NCBI GenBank assembly: GCA_031216445.1
Contig: CM062218.1
Coordinates: forward strand, 5,229,001 to 5,293,000
Direction of reading: 5' to 3'
DNA from: Lateolabrax maculatus
Lineage: Eukaryota; Chordata; Actinopteri; Acropomatiformes; Lateolabracidae
DNA length: 64,000 nt
Shown: piece by piece, positions 36,401 to 51,400 of the stretch
Layout: each line of letters opens with the position of its first letter
How positions within the stretch are numbered: the stretch's first letter is position 1
The notes under the pieces: generated by a model
Told to the model about the DNA's origin: nothing
The model's input: only the letters and a program-made list of their open reading frames with translations
The model's database searches: none
Translations under genes and position numbers: made by a program

Positions 36401-39400
36401 ATAGTGAAATACAATAAAGTACTAGAAATGAACACACTGTAATACACTGAACAGCTCAGCAAAATTGTAGAGAGGAGGTGAGTGAATGATCCTGGTTCAG
36501 CATGTCACGTGTTGTTATAGCCATGGCTCATAACGGCCACCCGGAGCTGGAAGGCCTAAAATGATTGGATGAATGAATGAATGAATGTGTAAGTGAGTTA
36601 TTTACTGGACTAATGAGGAGCTTTACATCTAGACAAACACAAAAAACACTAATCTCTTATTACAAATGACTCGAATAGCCCAGAAAATGGAAATCAGCTG
36701 GAAAAAAACCCTGAAAATACAACATGATTATTCTAAAAATTCTAAAAACTAGTTTAATTTTATTCAATGTTTACCTTACTGAGAAACTCTTTCTCGGTAG
36801 CTACTTTTTACGCATGGCATAAACCGGGTAATTGTCATAGCTGGGTTAAAACCTTAGTGAGGTTACGTTTTTTTTTCCCATTCTAGCATCATGGCTCTAG
36901 GAATGGCAATAAAAATAGCATTATTTTTCCTCTGAACTAATAATCAGTAATCCTGTTGTCTCAGTGAGAGATACAACATGACTCAAGCTGTGTTATGCCC
37001 CAGAGTGTGGGTGAGGAGTACAGTGTTACTGAAGCACCAGTGAATCTTTCCACCTTTCATCCAGGAACATTGCTGAAGGGTGTTTAGCTGCACCAAACAG
37101 AGAACAAGACAAGGCTGCAAGACAGAATGAGGAGGGAATTAGATATCCTTACTTACTTACATCCTTGTTCAAATTGTGCAGAAAGGTGTCAGACGAAAAT
37201 CTTAAAATGTCATGCTGTAGTTTCTTACATCTTCGTTCTGTTTTCAAGAGAGATTCTGAGTCGACAAAACCCCGTTACGGCCGCTTGTAACAGATCCAGA
37301 TAAATTATTCAGAACCGCTTTCAACGTGAGACTTTGTGCAGTTTTTGTCAGAATATTGAATTGTGGATCCATTATTAATTTTACAGTCTTCACTCTGGCT
37401 GCCTGCGTCAGTAGTGTGTAAGGATCTCTTTGGGACCCTGAGGTACTCTTGTGCTGCTAATAAGTGCAAAGTTTTGTTTTTGTGTGATGTTTCTTTCCTA
37501 AAGCTCGTTCCGTCACTTCCTTTAAGTGTTTCCAAATATTGAAAGCCGCTTTTGTACAGCCAGTGATAACCGACAATGCATACTCATTTTAAAATGAGGT
37601 GAAAAGTATCTTACAGGTCGTACTGTTTACATCAGTGATCGGACTCATTGTGCAGTATAAAGGCTGGACACTAGAGGACAGTATCCAAAGGTAAAGTGCA
37701 GTGGAGCGTGTCTGCATGTTTTTGAGTCCCTTCACTCACTGTGCAGTGTTCCTACTAACAGCATATCTATTCTTTCCTGAAGCATTCATTCGATTCCATA
37801 TTGAGGACATTTTTATACATTTTCTATACGTACAGTGTTATAGAACTACATGTGTTCACAGTAGTAACATGTTGAGCTGAGCCTTGTCGGGTCGTTGGTC
37901 AAAGAAGGTTGTAAATTACACTTAACCCTGATTAAATGTATTCGACACAAGGAAAGCCATACATTACTTGTTACATTACTTTATGTCCTCTTAATCAATG
38001 TTGCTATTTGTGTTAACTCAGTCAGTAAACGTATTTAAATAATTTATGTTCACTTTATTTGTAACTTAGATATTCCCTACTTGGCATACTTTATTTTAAC
38101 TGTAGATTTAAATTGAATTAAAAACTTGTTTTCTGTGCCACAAATAATCTAATATTCTAATATGTATTTTTTCACTGAAGAGGATAAAAAGGCTAATGAA
38201 TTAAATCCTACAGTTTCTGTCACCACAGTAACAGTAATTACTGACATTGGAACAGTGATGCTAATAACTTAGGGACACATTATCCCTACACTGACTATAT
38301 TTCAACCTGTGATTGGTATTCAGGCTGCCAACCTGTAAGCAAGTAACCACACAAGTTCTTACAAACACAAATCAGTGAATACACAAAAAAAAAAACAGTC
38401 AATGAATAGTGCGGGGGAGGTCGTATCCTTCCTTAAAGGTGTTGTTATTTTCTTTTCTTTTAGCAGAGAACATAAATTAGTGGCACAGCCGGGGCAGAGA
38501 GTCTTTAGTTCGGTGATGTGTGGGAGGGCTGGTTGGCACTGCAGTCAGTCACTCGAGCCAAAGCCAGACAAGCAAACAGAGAGACAACAGTGAGACTTTC
38601 TCTCTGAGAGACACCATCCGCTGGCCAGTGATGAGAAAACAGTGGGATGTTTTCTTTACACCCATACTGTGACAGAGAGATTCATGAATTTTGCCCATCA
38701 AATCGGAATATCAGAGCCAAATAGTTTTCTGCCACTGACTCCAAACAAGCCGCTGTGGTTACTTCAAGATCTTGTAAATTAGTTTCTCCTATAAATGGTG
38801 AGAATTAGTTTAGAGTTTAATAGATTCATGTAAAAGTTGGCTCAATTTATTCACATGTTTTTGGAACTTCCCACATGCATATTGGAGATTGATGGAGTTT
38901 TAAAAAACTCCACTGAAAGTGCTGTAGGTGCTGGAGCTCATTATAGATAAACACATCATGTCAGAACTTTTCTGCAACTCACTTTCAGGTCATAACTCAC
39001 TAGTTGAGAAACACTGCGTTTAGCTGGGTGGCTCAAAGTTGATGTACTTGACTATTCAAGCGATTCAGAGTGTTGAAACATTTTTTGCATTCCTGATGTG
39101 AAGGATTTATTGATGTACATTTTGCAATTTGCAGTTTCATGCTGATGAAATTCTCCCATTTCTTTTTCTCTTTGATTGCTGAGTAAACAAAAACTCCCAG
39201 CTGTGTGAGAAAGTGATAACACACACATATGTGCTCAGGCTGCAGGGATATTATGACATATCTTGTTTCTTTTAACAGTGAGAGTTGAGATTCATTACTA
39301 TACTGACTGGTCTGACTTTAATGATGCATATTATTAATCTATCTTCAGAACTGTTAATATTATTAGGATCTGTAATTTGAATATGTTTGAGAAGTTTGTA

Positions 39401-42400
39401 GGTATTTATGGTCCAGTATCGGTCTTAGTATTACACATCGACACTGTGCCAGGTGGTATTAATGTGTAATCAGTGTTGTTAATTCAGTGTTCATTCTTTC
39501 ACACTTGAAGTTACAGTTAGGTAAGTACTTGCTTCATAATAAGCAAGGAAAAGCACATTATGTAACAAATAGCCTAACATTAATAATGGCTTCGCTCCAT
39601 TAAGGTGTACCAGCTCCAGAGTCTTGATATGGACCTCTTTTTACAGAGGACATCTTGACACGCCACAGTAGGAAAAGCACAGGTGTAAGTAATGACATTA
39701 ATGATGGCTGAATTCAGCTGCTCCAGTCTCAGGGACCTGGTATCGTGCCCGCTGGCTTACTGTCACACTGTCATGGCTTGTTGGAGCACCTAAATGGAAC
39801 GGAGCGGTCATTATATTAATTGTTCCACCTGTGGTTTTTCTGTTATGCTGAGTCCGAAATCACTCCCTCGTTTACTCGATCATAATCTGCTGTAATAGAC
39901 ACTCGATAGATTACTCTATAGTGAGCAGCAAGTTGTTATTTTTGGACACTTCATTTTTAAACCCATCAGAGGTGAAGCATTGCATTGTGTGGGGTTCAGC
40001 ATTATAGTGTACATGATACAGATGCTGCATTTTGATTCCATTTTGGGAATTTTTTTGAGGACATTATGTAGTGCGTAAATTTCACACTTTAGATTTTGGA
40101 CAATAAATTGGCAGAAAGTAAATGTAGCAAACATGCCTGACCAGCCATGTTTCTGTTGATAATTTAATACATTTATTGAAAAATCCTCCACTGGGATCCA
40201 CTCAACACTGGAAGGTTTTCCATGTGGACATGCAGCTTTTTTGAAAGAAATGCTCTTTGACAGTAAGTTTCCTCTGAGCATTTTCAATTTTCCTGTCTGA
40301 CATAAGTTCTCAGTGCTTCTTCCAAGCACCACTTCCTTGTAGGAAGATCCCAGTGTAGCTTCAGTTTTTCTTGGCATCCTGACGTATTATTGTCACCGCT
40401 TCATCTGTGAGGCTCTGGGATTTCTTTGAAATATTGAATTATTAGATCTGTTTTCAGTTTAAATCAGAGCAGGACATTCAGTAAAAGTTCAAATGTCACA
40501 TGGAAGTTCTGTCTGTAAGTTTTAACTTTAGTCTCCTTTGCTGTTGCTGTAATTTTCACACATATTCAGAGTTGTTCAGCTTTGAGCTGTGTGATCCAGC
40601 ACGGATCCAGTGTTTTGTCCTGTACTGAAGAGGTGTGGTTCTCTGGCATTAAAAGTTAAAAATCTGCCGTCATTCAGTTTTGGGACTATGACGTGACTAT
40701 GAGGAGAACCATGTAAGCGTTCCGGGAGTTTATTTTAAAGCTGTGAATAGCACAGGATCCACTTGGCGTGCCTTGCCCCAGTTTCTCCAGCAGCAGGAAC
40801 TCAAATAACCCCACGCAGCTCCGTCATTTGTTTTTTCATCGAGGTAGCCATGTGTGTCTCTCTATCTGGGGTGGAGTTGGCGGTGTGTGTGCAGCTCGGC
40901 CTCAACTGGTATCTATCTTTTTGGTGTGCCTTCGCCTCTGTGCCTTTAAGAGGAGGGTCTGATGTGTGTGTGTGTTGAGTGTGGGTATTTCTCAAGCAGA
41001 GGAGGGGAGTGGTGGGGGTCTGGACTGAAATCTACAGCTTTATAGAGGGAATACTGTGACTGAGTGTGGGCGAGGATTAGGAAGAAGGTGGGGACAGACA
41101 GATAGGTGGACAGACAGTCAGGAGGGCTTTTATCAGCACTGAGGGGACAGAGAGTCAAAGAGGTGCACAGTGCCAGTGGAACGTTTGAAAAGAAAGTTTG
41201 AAGAGAGAGGAAGGTGCCCTAACTCCGACTCAGTATCAGCCAGGCCATGTCCATGCCCATGTTTGACCCAGGTCAGCGGCTGTCAGAGGAGCAGGACTAT
41301 GTGCAAGCCTATGAGAACGTCAGAGAGAAGTATAAAGGTAACAACACCCCTCTTCTCTTCTGTAGTTGCTTTTACCGTACATAGTCGAATGATAACCCTG
41401 TTGAGAGCATGTTTGAATGGGAGGTTTGGAGAGTGCCTGTGTCGGTGAGTATAGGATGTTGACTGACTAACCAGCATTAATTGGTTCCATATTGATTTAC
41501 ACAGATGTGCTTTGGTTCAAGAGGCTTGTCTGTGGGATGTAGAAACAGGAAGTAATCAATTTCTACTCTAGAAATGACATTGAAATGTGGTCTGACACCT
41601 GTGCAGAGAGCTGCTGAAAAATCACCATGAAGTTCAGCATCAAATCTCTGTTACTATTGTAGTTGGAGACAGGTGGAAGTGATTCATAGCAGTGTCACTT
41701 CACTCACTTTGAATTTAAAACTATGGTTTCCTCTGTGGTGATTTTGTAGTTTGAAGGGAAGATGGGCTGAGCTGTGGCCCTTTAGGTTAAGCAATTAAAT
41801 ATCAGTAAAACACAGAGGAGTCGTATGCTACCTAGTCTGTGTCCCTTTCTCTGACCTGACAGCCTCCTTTGCATACCGGAGAATCACCTGGGGGCACAGA
41901 GAGGTGAGACATTTGGCCCTTGGTTGAATGGCAGAGGTCCAACATGTGCAACACAAGTGATAAGAGCGAGCAGCCAACAAGGTGGCACATCAGAAGGACA
42001 TTCACCTGATTATGTCTGAGTAAACTCTGCTATGACTTGATAGTGTTTTTCATTTCAGGAATCAGACACAGGCAGCCGGATCACCCTCAAGATGTTGCTG
42101 CAGTTCATTTGCCTACTTGATTCGCGAGTCTCAATTTGACCAATGCAAAACCTGTGAGGGAATCATGACCTCTGTGCTGCGAGGAGCAGCAGGTTGAAAC
42201 TGGTTCTTATACACTGTTCTGCTGGTTTACATTTGTACAAAATACAGTAGACTCGTGTAAAATTTGCCCAAAAAAGCTTGATTTTGCAATCATTATGTTT
42301 GTATCAAAAGTATTTATTAATTTATTTACTGATAATCTGAAAATTTGAATTTTGACATCTAGTGGCACTATGGAGCAAAGTTTTTATGAGTGGATCCCCA

Positions 42401-45400
42401 TTTTGTTTGCACCATGCAATTCTCGTTTCTGCCGCCAGTTTCACCCTATTCCACTGAACAGCTGTTGACGGTAACGCAAAAAGAAACACAGCAATGCACA
42501 GGAGTAAAGAAGACTGCAAGCTAACACACAAGGATGTAAACAACGCATAGTTAAAAATTTATTTAAAAAAGATAAGGAAGGAAATGCATTCAACACATTT
42601 GTCGGGCCTCAAGGATCCACACAAGGCATTTAAGTGATAAACACAGACTTTGAACATGACTTTTGTTAGTTTACAATAAAACTCCTCCTGGAACCTTCAA
42701 TCGACAATTTCGATAATTAATTAATTGTTGAGTTAGCACATTTGCTGGTTCCAGCTGTTTTTAAAAAAAATATGATTTCAAATTGAAAATCTTTGGAAAA
42801 CGCTATTTAATGTGGCACTTTGGGATTCACAACATTTTATAATGACTTTTTTCACTGTTTCCAGACATTTTAGAAATAGAAAGTATAATAAAGAAATAAA
42901 TAATGAACACACACAAAAAATCCATAATGAGCAAACATTGTTTGGTGCAACCCTGATCAAAAGTTTGTCATTCAGCTTCCATGTGTACCACTTAGACGAT
43001 GCTCAAGCACTGACCTTCATGACCTCGCAGCACTCAAAGACCAAGCTTCAAAATAAGAGCCTTATATGATGCACCATTATGGTAGTTGCATGTTATCATG
43101 ACTTTGTGTTTTTGATTTGAAATTAAAAACTTTATCTGGCAGGTATCATTAAGATTTTGACCAGCTGCCTCCTGCATATGTGGGTCACTCTCAGGCTCGA
43201 TGTGCAAGTAAAGGCAGGTGAATTACAGCAACATCTGGAGGTGGTTTTGGCTAGGACACAGGCTGACAGGAACAGCTCTCTTATCCATATACAGTAGTAG
43301 TTTGTTCTGTACAGGCCTCACAGTGTCTGTGTGTGTAACTGGCTCAGTTTAAAGAAAGGCATTGTGTCTGAGAAGCTGCACAAATCCCAGGTTAAAAATA
43401 GGATACCAATAAAAACAGAAATCTTAACTGTGGGCACTATTTCCACCCTACTTATAAGACTCACACGACTCTGAATAAGGGCTCTGGGCTTAGCCTGATC
43501 TCTGTGTTGGGAACAGTATCGTTCCATCCAGTCACAACAGTCTAGTCATTTTCTTCCCATGCGGTTACCTACTGTGCATGTCGCTGTGGGCAGAGTTCCC
43601 GCTGTGCCGCTCTGGCACCAGTGTAGTGCTCCACGCCCCTGTTATAACCTCCAGTCCCTCTGCCAAGATCTCACTTCCTGTTACTCTTACTTATTGTTAG
43701 TTTTTGATTTGATGCTATTTGTTTAAGATAACTGTAAATCCAGAGTGAATGGAAAGTCTGGACACATATCAGGGTGAAAAAAGGAGGTGGACTATGAAGA
43801 GGTTGAACGTTGTTCCTTGTGGTGTGGAGCTGATCTGGTTTTTGAGCTAAAAGTGGGTTCATTGTTTTGACTTTGTCATGAGATGTCAACTCTGTCTCCA
43901 AAGATCTGTGTATGTGAACTGAATAACTCAAAAATGGCCTAATTAATGCTGTGTCATATCAGAAGAAGCAGAAGAACAGGCTGACACCTGGAAAGTGTTT
44001 TATTACCTTAAAGACACACTTCCAAATGGAATTTCACTGATTAATTTTAAATCAGCCATTTATAACCCTGCAGCTGATATTCCTGATTTATTGTAAGCAG
44101 TAATATTACTTTGACTTAATGGATAATTTAAATTCTTATTACCTTGCTTTGCTGACAGTGATGGATTCTCTTCTACTTTTACCCCGCGTGTTGACACTGG
44201 TACAAAATTCATAACACTGGTAAAAGATATCAGATATATGGCATTTTCTCTCATTAAATAAGTTGTTGTTCTTGTACAACCTGTCTTGTGAGGCCCATTT
44301 GTAATATAAGTTATTGCAACAGGTGAAATTCAGTTTCCCGTGGGAATGATAAAGGGTTGTTTAGTGGAGCTCGCTCTTATAATAGATAGTGAACAGAGCT
44401 ATTAGTGTAAAACATGCAGCTCTGCTTTAAATACTCATTGCAAATATATCCCAGGAGTTTACTCTGTCAATCTTCAAGTTATTCTGGTTGAAAGACAAAC
44501 TAAAAAGACTTCTGACATTTAGCCCAATGAGATGTTGCTTAGGAAGGTTGCTGTAACTCATAATGAAAAATAGTCTTTCCTTTTGCAAATGTTATTAGTC
44601 TTGCAGCATCAAAGCATATTTTTGTGCAATCAATATCATTTTATCAATGTTGCATATCTCCTTTTGGAATAAATCTCCTATGATTAAAGCTGTTTGGCTG
44701 CAGTGTTCATCCTCCCAATGGAAGTGCTTGGAAAATCTGAAATACTGAGGCAGGAACATTGCAGGGTGGAGGGACCTCAGTTATGACTCCCTCAATTACA
44801 GTGTAACTACCTACACTTATTAACAACTCCAATGGCCTCGTCTCTGACTCACGTGACCATCGGGGGAGTTTCCTCAGGTCTTGTTGGGTGGCCTTTTACT
44901 GATCGTAGCCTCAAGTACGCATTCTTTTAAAGTTAGTTGGTGGTTTTGCTGCCAAATATCGAAGAATTGTTTTTCTAAGTTAAGGACTTTCTCTCAAACT
45001 TTTTGCTTTTAAGTAAAAAAAACTGAAAAAACAGTACAGATAAAAGAGGAACATTCCTTGCTTTGCCAAGTTTATCCTGGGAACATAAGCAAACCTATTT
45101 GCGAAAGAACTAAGACCTTCTGTAAATATAACAATACCTTTTTTTTTTAACTTTTATCATTATAGACTCCCAAAAAATTTCACTTATACTAAAATTAGTA
45201 TTAACAAGAGGTGAAACTAATACAATAGAAGGAAACACACACAAATAATCAATTAAACCCACAAAACCTATAGCAAAAAGTAAACTGAAGTAGAAATAAA
45301 AATGTAATGTAAAGAAAAATCTCCAGATTTAAATATATAATATTTTTCCCATTGCTCATTTGAGCTTTCAGATAAACTGTGACAGGTTTCACAAGACCAT

Positions 45401-48400
45401 GACAAAAGTCTTTGTTTTTGCTGATCTCATCTTTGTGTTTGCCCTGTAAAGTGGAGGTCTGTGATTAGGTCCCACTCCCCCTTCTTAAACACTCATAATG
45501 AAACCAACACACTGGGAAACCTGCAGCTACAACAGACCATGTTTTTGCATTTGGACTCTCTGCAGTATGTATATGTGTAAAGACCAACAGGCTTCACTTC
45601 TTAAAGGGCTGCGAAATGTTTGTCTTGTGAATCACTGTTGAGCCGGAGCGCCCGCAGAGAAACCCCCTCCACACTTCACTTCCAGTACTTGCCTCAGATC
45701 GCTTTCACGCAACTTGACCTCAAATTCAAAAATAGTAATAGTGCTCAAGTTACGCATGCATGTTGTGCAACCACTTATGTGCACAGATGCAACAGATCAG
45801 TGTAATTAGTCTACACGTTGTGAAAAGGGAAAAAAAGTGTCCTCATGTCATGGAGAAGCCATCGCTAACATCCAGTACACCTGCTCTTCCGTGGGGGTGG
45901 AGTTTAAAAAGTTCAATAGATAGGTGTAGTGTTGTGTTATCACTTATTTTGCAGTCACTAATATTTAAAATAGTGTATATGAACTTTAGTATTCTGTGTG
46001 TTTGTGATTGTGAGTTTGTGTGTCCCTACGTGTCCAGATAACTCAGCCGTTTCAATGGACTGTGTTTGTCTTAAGCCCCTCAAAGCGGCTCTTAAAGTGA
46101 AATTACTCCTAATTGTAATTAAAAGTGCCTCCTACGTCTGCTGTTGGCTTGTGGGGTGCTGTCAATCATCTGCTGACATAATCGAATTGGCATCAACGCG
46201 ACGAACAGGAACCAGCAATTTTCTGACAGATTAATCCATAATTCGTGGCAGTTTAAAACCAATCAGACAAATAAGTGAGGCCGTGGCTGTTGGACGTATT
46301 CCTGGGAAAGGTGGACGTGTGATATTAAGCTGCAGTTTTTCTTTCATCCATTCATTTTTCAGTCCCTCTTCCCTGCTCTTGGAAAGCAGCCTCTGTGTAT
46401 GGTGGGTCCAGAGGAAAGTTTCAGTCATGGAATATGATTTAGCCTCCGTGCATGAACAGAGACACGAACAGTGTTATTTTAGAGAGAGAGCTCGTTCCCA
46501 GGGGGTGTCTCTGTGTCTTCAGGATTATTGTCACTGTCAGATGAAAACCTCAAGATAATGACTAAGAGAGAAAGCCTTGTTTTAGCTTGACCACAGTGTG
46601 AATACACGCAATTCTTTGAATGAAAACACGAAGAGTTACTCCGTTTTGTTCTGCACCTCTAAACCTCATTCTGCACGTGTGAAGCACTGGACAAGAGAAA
46701 AAAAGTGCATTTTAGATCTCTTATGTATTATTTAAGTCCTCTCATCATCATGACCTCCAGTGACAGAGGACATGCTCATACATTATCTCCACATATGTTC
46801 ACAACTACACTGGATCCCGCAGTGCTGTGTCAACAGGACGGCTCAGCGTACTGTAGATTACCCAGGATTCTCGGCTGCAGCAGAATCTTCTCACCTGTCT
46901 GCTACTTCACATGAGTTTGTAAGATGACCTGTTTGGTCTCTGTTTGTTCGCATGTGCAGCTGAAACATATTGTGTGCTGAGTGCATGATGTGTTTGGTTG
47001 TAGAGTAATCAGACATGACTGAAAAGGACATTCTGCTGGAAATTGTGGAACAGATAAACACTTCATTTTATTATCTCTTGGTGCTCGACTAGAGGAACAA
47101 GCTAGAGAACCACACAGAGACACAGATCTGATTCACATGCTTATATAAACTTTTATTTGGCTGTAAACTCGTCGTGCAATTTTGTATCACACTCTTTTAT
47201 ATGAGCGGTTAGCAAGGGGCAATCCACTACGATCTGTGAAATTATCCACAAGTGGAATCTAATAACCCTAAAATTGAATCTGAATTGAAACAATGACCCC
47301 AGTGAACACTTGATTCGAATTGGTAAAACTTTCAATAAATATATTAAACATCATACTGAAGCCACCAATAACCTAAAAAAGCTGTTATGCCTGTCAAATG
47401 TAGGAATCTTTTACATCTGAGAATATATAATGACCATGTCAAATGTAACTTTTGATGCCACTGGATCTCAAACAGCACTGTTCCTGCAGTAAAACCAGTT
47501 TTCCAGCACAGTCTCCATTGGTCATGCCACTTTATCTGGCAGTATCAGATGAGTTCACATTCTTTCACCGAGTCAAAATCCCCTTTGATGATAAACGACA
47601 TCAAGATGTAATTGGTTTCTTTACTGTGTCTCTGGTTTCTTCTGTGGAACAATTTCAAGTCTGCAAAGAAATGCAAATCCCAACCATGAACCACCGCAAA
47701 GTGAACTCAGCCTGGCAAAGTCTTCTGGTGGGGCAGGAGGGGACGGAGCGGAGCTGCTGTAATTGAGATGGGATTTGTGTTCGAGCTGAGGATTAGGGTC
47801 TTCCCAAACCCGGGGAGTCGATAACAGCTGACATTAATTATGTAACCACACTGCAAAATATTCATTCTACCAAGTGATTTTAATCTCAAACTGAATCTGA
47901 AAAGCTTTCAACCACATCTCATGGTCTTCCTCACCCCCCTGAGAGAAAAATTTCACCTCTTTTTAACAAAGTTTTTAAAATTTAAAACCATAAATTAGAT
48001 TGGCATTTTTCATAACTCTAGAAGTTTTAAATAATGAGATGTTTGATCAAATCACTTGATTTATTGATAACAAAAACACTAACAGCTGTTTGGGTGGATA
48101 TTATTCCCTTCTCTTCCTGCTTACTGCATGTTTGCTTTAATTGTTGCTATACCTGTTTTACAGTAACTCTCATTGCCAGAAGTGAAAAAGAATCAATGAG
48201 GTTTTTAACAATTAACCTCAGGTGATTTAACAGTATGGTGTCAGTGTTTACTTTCCCACAGTGTTTGGAGATACAGATGTCATACGGTGCGCCTGGTAAG
48301 ATATTGACCCATAGCAGTGACACTATGAAGGATGTCTTTGTAATCTGCCTGTGAGGAGGATGATGTCACCATGGAGAGATTTCAGTCTCCAGGATACAGT

Positions 48401-51400
48401 CAAACACAAACTGTCATTTTATCCTGCACAGTCTATAAAAGAAACAAAAATAGACTAAAATATCAATCCAAATAGTAATTTGAACTCTGTGGCATTGTGC
48501 TATAAAGTGCTGTAATTCCACATATGTCCATTTTGTGTTTGATTAATTACCTCAATACAACCAGTCAGTAGGAACCATCAATCTGTCTTTTACAGAGTGC
48601 CACTCTGACTTGTGTTGACTGTTCATCCCTCAGCTTTAACCTGGGTACAGCATGAGTGTACGCAGAGATCCTGGCCTCACGTTGGTCCTGCGGTGTGGAA
48701 CAATAGTGCTAACACCCTGGTTCTGGCATGCTGCAGTAAGCCAGACTAAAGCCAAGAATGTCAGTAGTGAGCTGGCTGGCATGGAGCACTGCTGCCTTTT
48801 CCACGTATCCACGCCCAACCCTGCTGCTGCCCCTTTCACGTTTATAGCAGCAGCTATGAGCAGTGGATCTGTAGCGGTGATTCAACAGTAACATCATTTG
48901 CATTGATTTTCAAAGCCGAGGAAGAATGAGCTCCTAGGTGTTGATGAACGCTGGTATACAGATCATAAGATCATAATCAAACTATCACTCTTTTTGTAAG
49001 CTTGTTGTCTAGTTTTGGTCATTACTTTTACTTCAATCAGAGGTTTAAAAGGTTCATGATGAGCCAAGAAAATGTTACTTTCTGAAGGTTTGTAAGTCAC
49101 AAGTGCCTCGTGGTCAAAGTAAAGACAAGGCTGAAAAGTTGACAGAAATACAAGATTTTCAGTCCACAGCGACAGTGTTAATGTTGTCATACACAAAATA
49201 TTGTACACATGAATTTCCTGCTGCCTGTTGTTGCAAAGGCTCCACTAAGTATTTCAAAATGTTTTAGTATCGTCATCATCCTCAATCACTTCTTTTAAAG
49301 GTCACAGTAATCAGTAACTCCATCCAAACAGAAGGGATTTGTTGTTCTTTGTTAATAAACTGGTCTTCCGGCTGACCCCAGAACAGCCTCTAGTGGGTCT
49401 CTGTCAATGCTACACAAAAGGCAGAGAGACAGTCTGAATGTGTCTCTTTCATGGCTGTAGATCTGAAGTATAGCGGGCCTCCGAACACATTTTTCATCAT
49501 GACACATTCTGTGAATTCTTTCAGCGTTGGTGTCTTCCTGTCAAGTGCTCTCCGTCTCATGTCTGAAAGAGCCTCAGAGAAGACAAACTCACAAACCATG
49601 TTAGTCTGTAACAACACGGCTGCAAAGACAACACTGCCGGCAGTGACATTTAAATAAAAGCACCAGTACTATGGGTTAAACAGATTACAAACTAACTTTA
49701 AAAAAAGTTAGCTTCCCTTTTAACCTCTGGTATGTGGCTGTGGCGTAAGTGCAATAATATAAGTGTTCCCAACCTTTTTTGCACCGCGTTTTTATATTGA
49801 CATTTTGTATATCATGACACCTCGTTGTGTATTATTTTCCCCGTTTTATTTGTGAGAGAAGCAGGGAGTGGCAGTCGTAAACAAATTATTTTTAGCTGCT
49901 GACAGTTCACTCCCTGACTGATTTATTGTCTCTTTGTATTTTTGTGTGTAGATGGGCTGCAACAACTGCACTTGAAGTTTGATATCATTTTAATGAGCCG
50001 GGGCAGCTCTACAGTAACACCTCCTCCCCGGCCGATCCAATGGTGCATGTCATGCCACAGATTGGTTTGGTTTGGCTCTTTAGCTGACCCAGAATATATC
50101 CCATACCCCCTCACCACAGAGGGTGCTGGTCCAGCTCCAGCTTCTAATGGCTGAGCTCCATGGTGGGAAGAACCACATCCCAGAGAGGGGTGGAGAGGGT
50201 GTATCAGGTCTTCCACCTCTGATTAAAAGGGACGTGAGACTGTGTTTCAGACTGCGTTTTGACACCGTAGTACTGAACAGCTGCGTGGAAGCAGCATGGA
50301 GAACATAAACTCACCCGAGTGTGAAGTCAGGTGGCTTACTATGCCACGCAATGACATTTAGCAAGGAAACATAATTTTCTACACCCCCTCAAATAATTAT
50401 AGATTTTAAACCGATTCTAAAAACAAGATCAGCACAAGTATGTAATTTAGCAGCATCGAATCCTCTCTGTTTATTGGTATCATATCTCTATACTGAACCA
50501 TTATGTGAATATTACAACTTTATTTCTTGCCCTTTTTAAAAATGAATAGACTGAGGTGAACATGAATCTGTTTAGGTTTGTCCCTTCAAGTGTACCATAA
50601 CATTTACAAAATGTGCAGTACTGTCATTAATGGTAGTGAGAGAGAGTTTGAAGACACACTTGTTTAATGAGGGATGCTTAGTAGAGAAATGAACATATTG
50701 TGTTGTGCTGTTGTGTATTATGTAGATGAGTATGATGTCTTGATTAAGATGATGCTTCAGGTGTGGCCTGCCCAGCTGGTGCGTAATGTTTACTGCCTGT
50801 CATCATCAGGGGCCTCATTTCTTTGGTGTGAAGTCCTTCTGCTGTTCTCTCTGTATTTTCTTTACGTACCTTCACAAAGCACAGATCTAAGAGGACAAGA
50901 ACTAAAGTTTAAGACTGGAGATCAAACAGATGGTGCATCACTTGTCTGGTTCGTTGATTGGTCTATCTGAGCAGCTAAAGCCAGGCATGATTCGAAGCAT
51001 TGGGATGAAATAGAGGCAGAGTGAAACAATATGGAGGTGTGAGCAGTAGACTTACTAGTATGTGCATCTCAGCACACCACTGCAGTTTGTTTTTTAATGA
51101 CCGTCTTTCAACAGACATTTTGACTTGTCAAACAGTAATTAATAACATTAACGATGGCTGCATTCCTTTTAGGTGTACCAGTACCAGGGCTCTGGTATCG
51201 TGCTTACAGCCTCGGTTACATGGAGCCGGTCCATCAGTAAGATACGATAAGATACAGCTTTATTTATCCAGAGGGAAATTGTTTGTGCAGCAGTTGGAGT
51301 ACAAAGTAGGAAATAGTGCAAATATGAAATATAAAATATCAATAAGGTTAAAATCCAAAATATACCTGGCAATATTAGTATTATTATTATTATAATGGTA

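Noticed and set aside
39916..40377. 153-codon open frame on the minus strand, longest in the window
   Set aside because: No recognisable domain, no promoter or splice context. One frame of this length is about what chance predicts for 64 kb of AT-rich DNA.
41863..41903. Exon-like 41 bases (ASFAYRRITWGHRE) between ctgacag and gtgaga, 3' of the 41.2 kb first exon
   Set aside because: Inclusion would shift the exit phase so that it cannot join the shared actin-binding exon.
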